DNA from: Armatimonadota bacterium
GTDB lineage: Bacteria > Armatimonadota > Zipacnadia > UBA1398 > JAKPQA01
DNA length: 64,000 nucleotides
Direction: 5' to 3'
Assembly: GCA_029547025.1 (NCBI GenBank)
Contig: JAKPQA010000182.1
Coordinates: forward strand, 1 to 64,000
A model generated the notes under the pieces. That model had not been told where the DNA came from. It was given only the letters and a program-made list of their open reading frames with translations, and made no database searches. The translations under genes were made by a program, and so were the position numbers. The first letter of the stretch is position 1. Every line of letters starts with the position of its first letter. Positions 36,301 through 44,846 of this stretch are shown piece after piece.

Positions 36301-38034
36301 GATGGCCAGGACGTTGCGGCCAGGGCGTAGGCGTGCGGCCAGGCTGCCGATCTGTGCGCCCGTGCGCCACGATCGGGCCTCGCCCACTGGGTCGCCGTTG
36401 AGGTAGGCCGTGCACGCATCGTCGGCCGACATCCGCAGTGTGGCCGCGGCTGTCTGGCCTTCGGGAAGATCGAAGCTGATGCGGAAGTACCGGTGCTCGA
36501 CCGGGGCGTCCTCGGCCGGGTTGCCCTCGGGGAACCAGATCCACCGGCAGCCGTCGAGGCTGAGGGTGGTGCCCTCGCCATAGGACGCCCATTCGGGATG
36601 GGGCTCGAAGCGTTGCCAGGGGTACCGCTCGAGGAGGCGCTTCCCGAGCGCGAGTTGCGAGGATCCGGGCAGGTTCATCGCCTCATCCCACGGGATCGTG
36701 CCGTAGTTGCCGCCATGCGGCGATGCGCCGTGGGGCTGGTCCCTGCGGTTGACCTGCCAGATGCCGTTGGCGCCATAGGTCTGTCCCGCCGCGCCCGACA
36801 GCATGCTGGCCCAGAAGATCAGCCGCTGCACGTCGGCCGGGATCCAGCCGAGGAGCTGTTCATAGCAGACCTCGCTGTTGAGCACTGGCATGCGCGGGTC
36901 GGCGTCGTAGGACCACCGGAGGGTCCTGATCGAGGGCTCGAGCACCTCGCGGCCACCGTGGCCGGTCTGGAGCATGTCGAAGTCGAGCAGCGCGGGGTCG
37001 TCAATGGCGCCCCGGGCGCTGAGCTGCCCGAGGCCCGTCGGGTGGATCGAGAGCGGGCGGTGGAAGGGATCCACGCGCTTGAGATAGCGGGCGACTTCGG
37101 TCCACTGATGGACTTGCTCGCGGTCGTCATAGGGGAATCCGGGCGCGAGGTACCAGGGCAGGTTCGCCTCCCCGGCCACGCACCAGACAACCGGCAGGGC
37201 ACCGTAGCGCGCAACCAGATAGCGCCAGTGCTTCTGGAGCTTCTCGGTGCCCATCCACGGGCTGAAGTAGCCCCAGGCGCCAACCAGACATGGTACGAGG
37301 CCCTGGTCCGCCAGGTACTGAAGGCGACGGTCGGCCATGTCGAAGTACTCCGGTCGGATGCGGGCGTAGTCGGCTTCCCATGGGAAACCAGCCTCGTTGG
37401 CGCCGCGCTCGTCGAAGGCAGGCATGTCCGGGTAGAGCCCCGCGACGATCTGGATGACCGTGAACCCCTTGGCCACGCGGTCGGCGGCTAGTGTGTGGAA
37501 GTCCTCGGGCCAGTGCAGGCGGTTGCAGAGGCCCATCCACCAGGTGTCACCCAACCAAAGGAACGGCGTTCCGTCCTCATGAACGAAGTGCCGCCGGTCT
37601 GGCGCAATGGTGATGGGGCCATGGCGGTACAGGGGGTTGTCTCCGTCGTACGGAGTAACGGTGACCGTTCCGGCCTGGCCGTGGAGGCCCTGGTCGCTGA
37701 CATCGGAGCACTCCGTGCGAAAACGATGCTCGCCGGCAATTGATGAGGAGTACCGCATCGCCCAGGCTCGGCCGCCGCGCCAGAAACCGGGCACACGTCG
37801 CTCCGTACCATCGGGCGCTGTGAAGATGGCATCGAGTTCGACCTGGTTGAACGGGTCGGCGCGATCCCCTTCCGACTCGAATGTCACTTCCATGACATGG
37901 TTCTGCGGTACCGTCCCGTGGTTCTCCGCGCTCATGGCGCCCGCTCCCCCAATCCAGAAAGCCGTCAGCATCGCCAGCGGCCTGACGTGGCGTGCGGCGG
38001 CAGGTTCTGAAGCCGTCAGAGTGGAGGTCAGCAT
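33322..38034 (-). CDS. Giant secreted bimodular glycosidase: DUF5060-DUF4038 (GH140-like) N-half, GH36-like alpha-galactosidase C-half
   Basis: N-half VMEVTFESEGDRADPFNQVELDAIFTAPDGTERRVPGFW (DUF5060), FVHEDGTPFLWLGDTWWMGLCNRLHWPEDFHTLAADRVAKGFTVIQIV (DUF4038); C-half YFTLDTGWPDPSSDMTRFRPWAYPDGPGAIVERVHQLGMEFGLWFATSWAAES...VRFVKFDGGSYACDD (GH36-like). Start chosen at ATG 38034 before signal peptide; ORF extends to 38226. Confidence 0.72.
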   Translation of the reverse strand: MLTSTLTASEPAAARHVRPLAMLTAFWIGGAGAMSAENHGTVPQNHVMEVTFESEGDRADPFNQVELDAIFTAPDGTERRVPGFWRGGRAWAMRYSSSIAGEHRFRTECSDVSDQGLHGQAGTVTVTPYDGDNPLYRHGPITIAPDRRHFVHEDGTPFLWLGDTWWMGLCNRLHWPEDFHTLAADRVAKGFTVIQIVAGLYPDMPAFDERGANEAGFPWEADYARIRPEYFDMADRRLQYLADQGLVPCLVGAWGYFSPWMGTEKLQKHWRYLVARYGALPVVWCVAGEANLPWYLAPGFPYDDREQVHQWTEVARYLKRVDPFHRPLSIHPTGLGQLSARGAIDDPALLDFDMLQTGHGGREVLEPSIRTLRWSYDADPRMPVLNSEVCYEQLLGWIPADVQRLIFWASMLSGAAGQTYGANGIWQVNRRDQPHGASPHGGNYGTIPWDEAMNLPGSSQLALGKRLLERYPWQRFEPHPEWASYGEGTTLSLDGCRWIWFPEGNPAEDAPVEHRYFRISFDLPEGQTAAATLRMSADDACTAYLNGDPVGEARSWRTGAQIGSLAARLRPGRNVLAIRAENGQAPVAKNPAGLIARLEIRLANGEIRRIDSGPQWRCAETETPGWAFLDFDDAALVSAMDLGPYGMAPWGTLADHGPYEVPYAAGIAGQVRVIYMPQQRATTIHDLDDGVSYLARCVDPVTGAETELGQVHPANGSWTCEPPGGEATDWLLILEAGEPTGGRQREVRLENESAAWRLGLADNGIATTTLVNHLTGSTFVFAAAHELALTLSSAIDGVAEPLGFVDDFRVVDAAQPTPDSAEVRVRSPSTALEAALHYRLDGPTRRKWATVRNTGDQPLLLLDVRLDDLATGARVSGGGRGWPLFIADQAFAVIEHPSGENLAAGGRVTLTHYPGKLLAPGEACETRVALISMAGANQAEAHFVDYLDAHAVRKPRVVSVYTPFGINNQWGPCPTLTDEETLDVLGVLERWRQRGARFDYFTLDTGWPDPSSDMTRFRPWAYPDGPGAIVERVHQLGMEFGLWFATSWAAESCWANRAAWGPQTQPTMRYRNGAPDKAGFGHVFCYGSEAYSQLVRDAVLHHVRENGVRFVKFDGGSYACDDTTHGHLPGKYATERMYDSLIDLADAVRAEAPETFVMWYWGLGSPLWVLYGDTVFESGLFMEGSGTSSTPTLYYRDSVTLAQDQNAHHARLIPPRCKDSLGVWLADTRWGNYMGRERWREALVMDLGRGSLLFPNIWGDVYLLDDADIGFLAWISRLAKENEQAFLHRRAIGGDPARNEPYGYADFAHDHGYLFVNNAHFAARPIHLELGEPLGLRAAPGAPIRITSLFPDRARVLFPDGAQPRAGQTLDLWLRPFEVLMLEVDAGLPETGDLPARLTTAAQTEGFGEPLVLEPLEEGGAPVEFTDAERFRAQGFEQRTVALRTTLPDLTGPQPILAVPIRLRRDGVEWRHSPCVAEVVQVTAQIGGQQLQLMPVPDARQFGNTQKAGCSWVVYKSRLSREWSGQELRLTVSAWLPPDVAAEPEAWLVKRWWQESTRPVPEGYFTDAPS

Positions 38035-38080
38035 CCGGTGGTGCCCGTCCCGTCCAACACACGATGGGTTCCGGGGACAG

Positions 38081-41000
38081 CTACACATATGGGCATGGCC
38101 CATGCTGGGCGGACGGCCCGGACCCATCGAGTACCTCGCGAACTCGGGCGACGAGGATGGCCGGCCCAAAGGGTTTCGCGAGGAACGGCTGGCCGTGCAA
38201 GTCCGCGGCGGCACCAGCGCCACCATGGCTTGGGTAGCCGGACATGTAGAGCACTCTCAGAGCCGGCGCCTCCTGGACGAGTATCTGGTGCAGGGCAGCA
38301 CCGGTCATCTGTGGCATGACCACGTCGGTGATCAGCAGGTCAACATGCCCGCCGTGGGCCTTGAACAGCGACATCGCCTCCGAGGGAGTGGCTGCGGGAA
38401 GCACCTGGTAGCCCTGCTGCTCGAGCACCTGGCATACCAGGTCGAGTACCGACGGCTCGTCTTCCACCACGAGAACCGTCTCGCTTCCCTCCGGAGCCGC
38501 CGCCGTGGCGGCCCGCTCCGCAGTGACGGAGGCAGGGCCGGTGCCCATGGGTAGGTAGACGCGGAACGTGGTGCCGATCCCCGGCCGCGAGTCCACCTCG
38601 ATGGTGCCCTGGTGCTGGCGCACGATCCCATAGACGGTGGCCAGACCCAGTCCCGTGCCTTTGCCGACCTCTTTGGTTGTGAAGAAGGGCTCGAAGATTC
38701 GCTCGCGCGTCGCCTCGTCCATCCCCTGGCCCGTGTCCGAGACCGAGACGCAGGCATAGGTTCCTGGGCTCACTCGGATCAGCGCGCCCGGAGGTTCGCG
38801 GTGCAGCTTGACGTTGTGGGTTCGGATCGTGAGTGTCCCGCCGTTGGGCATGGCGTCTCGCGCGTTGACGGCCAGGTTCATGAGCACCTGTTCCATCTGG
38901 GCCGCGTCGGCGTAGACCGTGACGAGATCGGGGGCCAGCGCCAGGTCCGCATGGATGTCTTCACCAATGACCCGCCCCAGGAGCCGAGTGAGGTCCTCGA
39001 TCACCCGATTCAGGTCAACCGGACCTTGCTCGCCGGTCTGCGCGCGGCTGAACAGCAAGAGCTGCCGGACAAGCCCAGCCCCGCGTTCGGCCAGGTCGCG
39101 GATGAGACGCAACTGGCTCGCATGCCGTGTGTCGGTCACGTTCATGAGGAGGAGATCGGAGAACCCCAGTATGCCCGTGAGCAGGTTGTTGAAGTCGTGG
39201 GCGACGCCGCCGACCAGGGTGCCGACGGCCTCGAGCTTCGAGGTCTGCCGCAGATGCGATTCGAGACGCTTTCGCTCGGCAACGTCGCGCACGGTAACGA
39301 TGGTGCCGTCGACCGGACTACCCGGGCCGGGTTGGTAGCCCAGCCCTTCCGCATCCAGCCACGTGCCATCGCCGCACCGGATGCGGAACTCGTGGTACTC
39401 GCCGGGACCGGGGGCAGTCAGCCTCCGCCGCAGCGCCGTGGCCACACGGGGCCAGTCATCGGGGTGGATGAACTCCCTGGCGTGGCGCCCGACGACCTCG
39501 GATGGGTCCCATCGCAGGATCCGGCGGCAGGTCGGCGCGATGTACGTAATCGTGTTCTCGGCGCTGAGGATCATGATGACGTCGTTGGAGTTCTCGATCA
39601 GTGCCTGGAACCGCAGCTGGCTGTCACGACGCTCAGCCTCGGCACGCTTGAGTTCGATGAGGCTCGCGAGGATGGAGCAGTAGACCGACAGGACCTGCTG
39701 CTGCACCTCGTCAGGCGGCGATCCGGAGATCGCGGCATCGTTGGCGAGCCCTCCAATGACCCGATCCGCAGTCGCCAGGGTGGTCATCGCGACCCAGCCT
39801 CGGGGGCCCATCACCTGGGTCTTCCCGTCATAGTGGCTCAGCGGCACCTCCTCGAGGTCGTAGGGCCGCTCGCCTGGTGCCCGGAGATGCAGAGCCCTGC
39901 CCCAGGCTCCGGTCCGCTCGAGGACCAAGGCCCGCTCATCGGTGGTCCGCCCGCTGCTATCGGTGCCATAGGTTCCGTGCAGCCGCTCTCCATCCCAGAG
40001 AAACAGGCCACAGCGTTCGATGCCCAGGCGCTCCCGCGCGAGCTCCACGCCGCGCCGATATAGGGTGTCGGGGTCCGGGCACTCCATGAGCTCGGCAGCG
40101 GCGCCGATGACCCGTTCGAGGCCGTCAGCCATCCGCCACCGGGTGTCCTCCGCCCGGCGGCGCTGGATGAGAGCGGCCAACACGGAGCAGTACAGGGACA
40201 GTATCCACTGCCGCGTCTGGTTCGGGGGGGCTCCCGAGAGGGCCGCGTCGTTCCAGAACAGCGCGATGGGCTCCCCATGGGCTGCCAGCACCGTCTCGGC
40301 CACCCACCCGTGACCGACAACCACGACGTCGTCGCCCTGGAGGGCGGTGAGCCTCACGCCCTGCTCGATCGTCCAGGGCAGCTCACTCCTTGCCGCTTGG
40401 CTCAAGGCGGCCTTCGACCCCTCCTCCAGGGGCCTGGACAGGGCGTGCTCATCGGTCGTGCGCCCCTCGGAGTCAGTCCCGTAGGTCCCGCGGAGGACAT
40501 CGCCGTCGACGAGGTAGAGAGCGCAGCGCTCGACCCCGAGGCGCTCGCGCGCGAGTTCGACTGCGCGGCGGCAGAGCATGTCGAGATTGGGGCACTCCGC
40601 AAGCTCACGCACACTGATCAGCGCGGCCCTGAACAGCTCCTCCTGGGTCCGCTCTGACTGGCGCTGCGCGATGAGCGACGAGAGGAACGACACGTACACG
40701 GCCAGCCGGTCCTGGAGCTCCGAGTCCACCTCGGCACCGGTGATGGCCGTGTCGTTGTAGAACACCCCTGCAAGCTCTGAGCCCTGCCAGAGGGGGGTGC
40801 ACACCACCCATCCTCTGCGGACGGCCCGGAAGTGGCCATCCTCCCACTCGCTTACCTCCGAGGGCCAGTAGATCCAGCGGTCCGCATCCGGTCCCGACGG
40901 TACTACCCGGCCATCCGGGTACTCGGTCGTGTTCCGCGCATAGGCCCTTTCATCGGTGGTCTGTCCGTGCAGGTCTGTGCCAAACGTGCCGCGGATGCAT

Positions 41001-41194
41001 GGGCCGTCGCAGACGAACAACGAGCACCGTTCCACCCCGAGCCGCTCGCGGGCGAGCTCGATCCCTCGCCGGTAGAGCGTGTCCAGGTCAGGACAGGCGG
41101 CCAGTTCGTCGACAGCCGTGAGCACCGCCCGCAGCCCGACGTCAATATGCTCCCGCGGGCTCGAACCCCGGGTGCTCTCCGGCCCATCCGGCAT
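38081..41194 (-). CDS. Hybrid histidine kinase: GAF x3 - PAS - HisKA - HATPase_c - REC
   Basis: Three near-duplicate GAF units (DTLYRRG(I/V)ELARERLG(V/I)ERC...[15 protein letters not shown]); [38 protein letters not shown]-box [39 protein letters not shown]...[13 protein letters not shown]. Confidence 0.92.
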   Translation of the reverse strand: MPDGPESTRGSSPREHIDVGLRAVLTAVDELAACPDLDTLYRRGIELARERLGVERCSLFVCDGPCIRGTFGTDLHGQTTDERAYARNTTEYPDGRVVPSGPDADRWIYWPSEVSEWEDGHFRAVRRGWVVCTPLWQGSELAGVFYNDTAITGAEVDSELQDRLAVYVSFLSSLIAQRQSERTQEELFRAALISVRELAECPNLDMLCRRAVELARERLGVERCALYLVDGDVLRGTYGTDSEGRTTDEHALSRPLEEGSKAALSQAARSELPWTIEQGVRLTALQGDDVVVVGHGWVAETVLAAHGEPIALFWNDAALSGAPPNQTRQWILSLYCSVLAALIQRRRAEDTRWRMADGLERVIGAAAELMECPDPDTLYRRGVELARERLGIERCGLFLWDGERLHGTYGTDSSGRTTDERALVLERTGAWGRALHLRAPGERPYDLEEVPLSHYDGKTQVMGPRGWVAMTTLATADRVIGGLANDAAISGSPPDEVQQQVLSVYCSILASLIELKRAEAERRDSQLRFQALIENSNDVIMILSAENTITYIAPTCRRILRWDPSEVVGRHAREFIHPDDWPRVATALRRRLTAPGPGEYHEFRIRCGDGTWLDAEGLGYQPGPGSPVDGTIVTVRDVAERKRLESHLRQTSKLEAVGTLVGGVAHDFNNLLTGILGFSDLLLMNVTDTRHASQLRLIRDLAERGAGLVRQLLLFSRAQTGEQGPVDLNRVIEDLTRLLGRVIGEDIHADLALAPDLVTVYADAAQMEQVLMNLAVNARDAMPNGGTLTIRTHNVKLHREPPGALIRVSPGTYACVSVSDTGQGMDEATRERIFEPFFTTKEVGKGTGLGLATVYGIVRQHQGTIEVDSRPGIGTTFRVYLPMGTGPASVTAERAATAAAPEGSETVLVVEDEPSVLDLVCQVLEQQGYQVLPAATPSEAMSLFKAHGGHVDLLITDVVMPQMTGAALHQILVQEAPALRVLYMSGYPSHGGAGAAADLHGQPFLAKPFGPAILVARVREVLDGSGPSAQHGPCPYV

Positions 41195-41386
41195 GGGTGC
41201 CCCTCATCGGCGGCGACACGGGTTCGGAGCAGCGGCGATGGCACACGGACACCGGGGAGTTCTGCCAGCGCCGCCCCCCCAACTGCATCCATCGGTATTC
41301 GCTCGAAGGGGCCAGCGGTCCTCGCCTGGCCCCACCAGGTGCGCGGGTTACCCGCTGGCCGTGGTGTCCCGTCGTGCAGTGTCGGC

Positions 41387-41941
41387 TCAGTCAGCACCCA
41401 CACCCGATGCCATCGCATCCGCAGTAGGCCCATTGGCCGCGGGCGGTGCTCCGGGAAACCGGCCGGGCCCGTCGTCGCCGTGCGACAGCCGGTGGCCAAG
41501 CTGCACGAAACGAGTGAAGGGCTCCATACGCGCCAGAGTGCCGCCGGCGAACAGCAGCACGATGGCGATCGCGACCGCCATGCCGAGGGCCTGGTGCTTG
41601 CGGGTCGACGACCGCAGCTTGAGGTAGCTCACCAACGGCCCGAGATTCCAGACGGCATGGAGCAGTGCAGCGATCACCAGCGGGATCATGAACACGACGT
41701 GGAGTTCCTTGTGCTGCCCCTTGTCGAGCCCAAGAAAGTGCGAACCGCCAGATCCTGGCCCATGGCCAGGCATCGCGAACATGACCACACCAGTGATGGC
41801 CATGATGAGCGTTGACAGGAAGAGTACGAGCGATGTGATTTGCCGCTTCACAGAGTATACTCCTTCTCTCACCCGCCTCTGCGGGCCTGACGGTACTGCT
41901 TCTGACGGAGCCGCCGAGGTCCGGTTCGGTTGTGCATTCAA
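41387..41941 (-). CDS. DUF4405-type membrane protein
   Basis: KRQITSLVLFLSTLIMAITGVVMFAMPGHGPGSGGSHFLGLDKGQHKELHVVFMIPLVIAALLHAVWNLGPLVSYLK; internal GTG start near 41854 possible. Confidence 0.7.
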   Translation of the reverse strand: MNAQPNRTSAAPSEAVPSGPQRRVREGVYSVKRQITSLVLFLSTLIMAITGVVMFAMPGHGPGSGGSHFLGLDKGQHKELHVVFMIPLVIAALLHAVWNLGPLVSYLKLRSSTRKHQALGMAVAIAIVLLFAGGTLARMEPFTRFVQLGHRLSHGDDGPGRFPGAPPAANGPTADAMASGVGAD

Positions 41942-44763
41942 CTATCTTGCCCAGCGAGGGCTCGATACGGGGCCGCGTCATCCGGCCTTCCGTGATCGTC
42001 GAGTATTCGAGCAACAACAAACGCAAGCTCCGAGCGACGTCCTCTCGGATCGCCCATCTCCCCGTAGAGCTCGATGGCGCGCCGGTAGGCCTCCGTAGCC
42101 CCAAGCCAGTCACCGAGGCGTTCTCGGATGAGTCCGAGTGACTCGAGAATGACGACCTCCTCCTGGGGCCAGCCGTGCGTAGCGAAGAGCTCGGCGGCCC
42201 GGGCGAGTAACGGCTCGGCCTCCGCCACACGGCCATCGGCCTGGTACAGACTGGCGATGTTTCTGCAGGCTGATGCCCGCCTCAAGCCGCCTTGGTCACC
42301 GATAGCATCCTCGACCTCCAGAACCCGCTCGAAAAAGGCCAGCGCGCGCGGACGATCGCTCGCGGTGCGCGGACGGAACACGACCGATAGCACGGTCTCG
42401 AGGCGGTGAGCGAGACTCCGCTCATTGGCCACCGCCTCGCTTCGCGCACGCACCGCCGCGTCGTGCCGGCCCAGGAGAACCAGAGCGTGGCTGAGTCCTC
42501 CATACGCGTAGGCCCTCAGGCCGCTCACCGCCTCGACACCCACCAGGCTCGCCAGCGCCTCCTCGTACTGCTCCACGGCGGACGCCAAGTCACCGCTCAG
42601 GTGGTACGACTCAGCCAGCCTGAGCAGCACCGTCGCGACGGCGATGCTCGATGGGGGGCTCACTTCGCGGTAGAGATCCAGCGCCCGCCGCAGGCACGAG
42701 CGGGCTTCATCAAAGTCCGAGCCCGCCAGCAGAATGTCGGCCAGAGCCTCCTGGGTCCGCGCTCGCTCCTCGGGGGAGTCACCCGCAGACTCCTGGTCGC
42801 GGGCGCACCGCTCGAGGACGCGAGCCGCTTCGGCGTCGTCACCCGAGCGGCGCAGCACACCGGCTAGTCGGGGGAGCAGCTGCCGGGCGCGCCGCTGCGC
42901 CCCCTGGTCTCCCCCCTGGGTCAGCAGCTCGGCCGCGCGCCGGTAGTACTGGGCAGCGATACCCGGGTCGTCGAGGGCCGAATCATAGAGCCCGGCCAGC
43001 GTCTGGCAGACCGCAGCCTCCTGGGCGGTACGTCCGAGTTCCTCATAGAGCGCCAGGGCGCGCTCATAGCGGTCGAGGCTCTGAGACGCATCGCCCGTGG
43101 CCTGGCGAGCCCAGGTTGCCGACTGAAGCAGCCACGGGGCCGCACGGGCCTCCTGCCCGGCCGCGCGCACCAGCGCGATGGCCTCGTCAGCACAAGCCAG
43201 CGCATCGGCATAGGCGCCCCGGGCAGCATGGGCTGACGCCGCCGTAGCCAACGCCTCAGCCTGAACCAGCTGGTCGCCCCGAGCGCGCCCCTCGGCCCGA
43301 GCACGCTCGCAATACCCCAGCGCCTGGAACGGCAACTTCGCATTGGCATAGAGCGTGGCCACGACCAGCGACTGGCGCGCCAGGGCGGACCCGTCGACTC
43401 TCGCCTGTGTTCGCAGAAACTCGGCGAAACAGCTCTCAGCGCGGGCGCCGGCCGCTGACGGGTCGGCCTTGGCGGCACGGAGATAAGCCGCGCCGGCCTC
43501 CCTGAGCGGTGTGAGGAGGGCCGCCGGATCGCCCAGCGAGCGGTAGTAGTCCAGATGGGCTTCGATGTGGCACTCCGCACCGGCCAGGTCGCCTGCCGCC
43601 GCCAGGGCTCGCCCGAGCCGATGATGGGCGCCCGCCGCCTCGCGCGGTTGCCCGGCAGCCTCATAGACGGCAGCGGCTTCCTCATAGGCGGCAACGGCCG
43701 CAGATCCGGCACTCGCTGCTTCGCAGGCCTCCCCCAGCTCGATCAGTGCCTGGCCCAGAAGATCCTCACGGTGTGGTGTGCCCCATGGCGCGTCCCGCAG
43801 CTCGGTGGCTGCGGTCTCGAACTCGGCGACGGCCTCGTCCATGTGGCCGGCCTTCCGGAGCGCTGGCGCGATCCGCAGGTGGACCTGGGCCAGCAACGCC
43901 GTGTCACCGGCCGACCGGGCCTCGTCCAAGGCCTCGCGTAGCCGCGTTGGCACCGGGCCGGGCTCTTCTGTCGACTGATCGGCCGCGAAGAGCAGCCACT
44001 TCACTCGCTCGGAGGGCGGAACGCTGCCGCGCAGGGCCAGCGCGTTCTCGCAGTGCCGTGCCACGGCCCCGGTGTCCTTCCGGTCGCGCGCGATCTGGGC
44101 GCAGGCCATCTCGAGCCGGGCCAGGCGAGCCGCATCGTGGCCGACGGCGGACTCGGCAGCCAAGGCAGTCGAGAAGAAGAGCCAGGCATCGTCCGGGCTC
44201 CTCGAGGAATGGGTGCTCGCGAACCGGTCAAGGAGCGCTTCCACCGGGTTCGAGGCATCGAGGACCGCTTCCGCCTGGCGCGCTACGGCGTAGGCGGCCT
44301 CAGCATCGGTCGGGGACCCAGCGCTGACGATGGCCAAGAGGCGATTTGCCGCGTACGCGCGCAGCCAGCGCTGCCCCGGCTCGGTGAGTAGCTCGAGCGC
44401 TTCCCGCAGGTGGCCGGAGGCTGCTGCCAGGTCGCCGCCTCCGTGCTCGGCCGTGGCCAACCAGTAGAGGCACCGCCCTTGCCCATGGGCGTCGCCCGCG
44501 CGCCGGAACGCCTCGACAGCCTGCGCCATCCGCGCGGCGGCACGGGTGTGATCGCCCTTGGTGAGGGCCTGCAGCCCCGCGGCCTCGAGCCCCGCTCCGC
44601 GGCGGCCCGGGTCTCCGGCGGGTTGCTGGCACAAGCCGGGATCACCGATGCACCCAACGACCATGGCGATCATCGCCAGCATGCGGAAACGCCGGCCGGG
44701 CCCGCGAAACCAACCCCTCGCGGCGTCTGGTGGCCGATGGGACGACGGCGGTCGGGGTAGCAC
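41938..44763 (-). CDS. TPR-repeat lipoprotein/secreted protein (941-aa ORF)
   Basis: Many TPR-like helices (A..Y..A...E...G); likely start ATG 44682 before MLAMIAMVVGC lipobox. Confidence 0.8.
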   Translation of the reverse strand: MLPRPPSSHRPPDAARGWFRGPGRRFRMLAMIAMVVGCIGDPGLCQQPAGDPGRRGAGLEAAGLQALTKGDHTRAAARMAQAVEAFRRAGDAHGQGRCLYWLATAEHGGGDLAAASGHLREALELLTEPGQRWLRAYAANRLLAIVSAGSPTDAEAAYAVARQAEAVLDASNPVEALLDRFASTHSSRSPDDAWLFFSTALAAESAVGHDAARLARLEMACAQIARDRKDTGAVARHCENALALRGSVPPSERVKWLLFAADQSTEEPGPVPTRLREALDEARSAGDTALLAQVHLRIAPALRKAGHMDEAVAEFETAATELRDAPWGTPHREDLLGQALIELGEACEAASAGSAAVAAYEEAAAVYEAAGQPREAAGAHHRLGRALAAAGDLAGAECHIEAHLDYYRSLGDPAALLTPLREAGAAYLRAAKADPSAAGARAESCFAEFLRTQARVDGSALARQSLVVATLYANAKLPFQALGYCERARAEGRARGDQLVQAEALATAASAHAARGAYADALACADEAIALVRAAGQEARAAPWLLQSATWARQATGDASQSLDRYERALALYEELGRTAQEAAVCQTLAGLYDSALDDPGIAAQYYRRAAELLTQGGDQGAQRRARQLLPRLAGVLRRSGDDAEAARVLERCARDQESAGDSPEERARTQEALADILLAGSDFDEARSCLRRALDLYREVSPPSSIAVATVLLRLAESYHLSGDLASAVEQYEEALASLVGVEAVSGLRAYAYGGLSHALVLLGRHDAAVRARSEAVANERSLAHRLETVLSVVFRPRTASDRPRALAFFERVLEVEDAIGDQGGLRRASACRNIASLYQADGRVAEAEPLLARAAELFATHGWPQEEVVILESLGLIRERLGDWLGATEAYRRAIELYGEMGDPRGRRSELAFVVARILDDHGRPDDAAPYRALAGQDS

Positions 44764-44846
44764 GTCTGCACTGCCTCCTTGACTCCGGCCTACTCCTCAC
44801 CGGACAGTATAGGGGCTCCGGCAGCTCGCTGGGGTGACGCGAGGGC

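Noticed and set aside
36493-37491. 332-aa plus-strand ORF
   Set aside because: Shadow ORF opposite the DUF4038 module.
38612-40063. 483-aa plus-strand ORF
   Set aside because: Antisense to the hybrid histidine kinase, whose domains are unambiguous.
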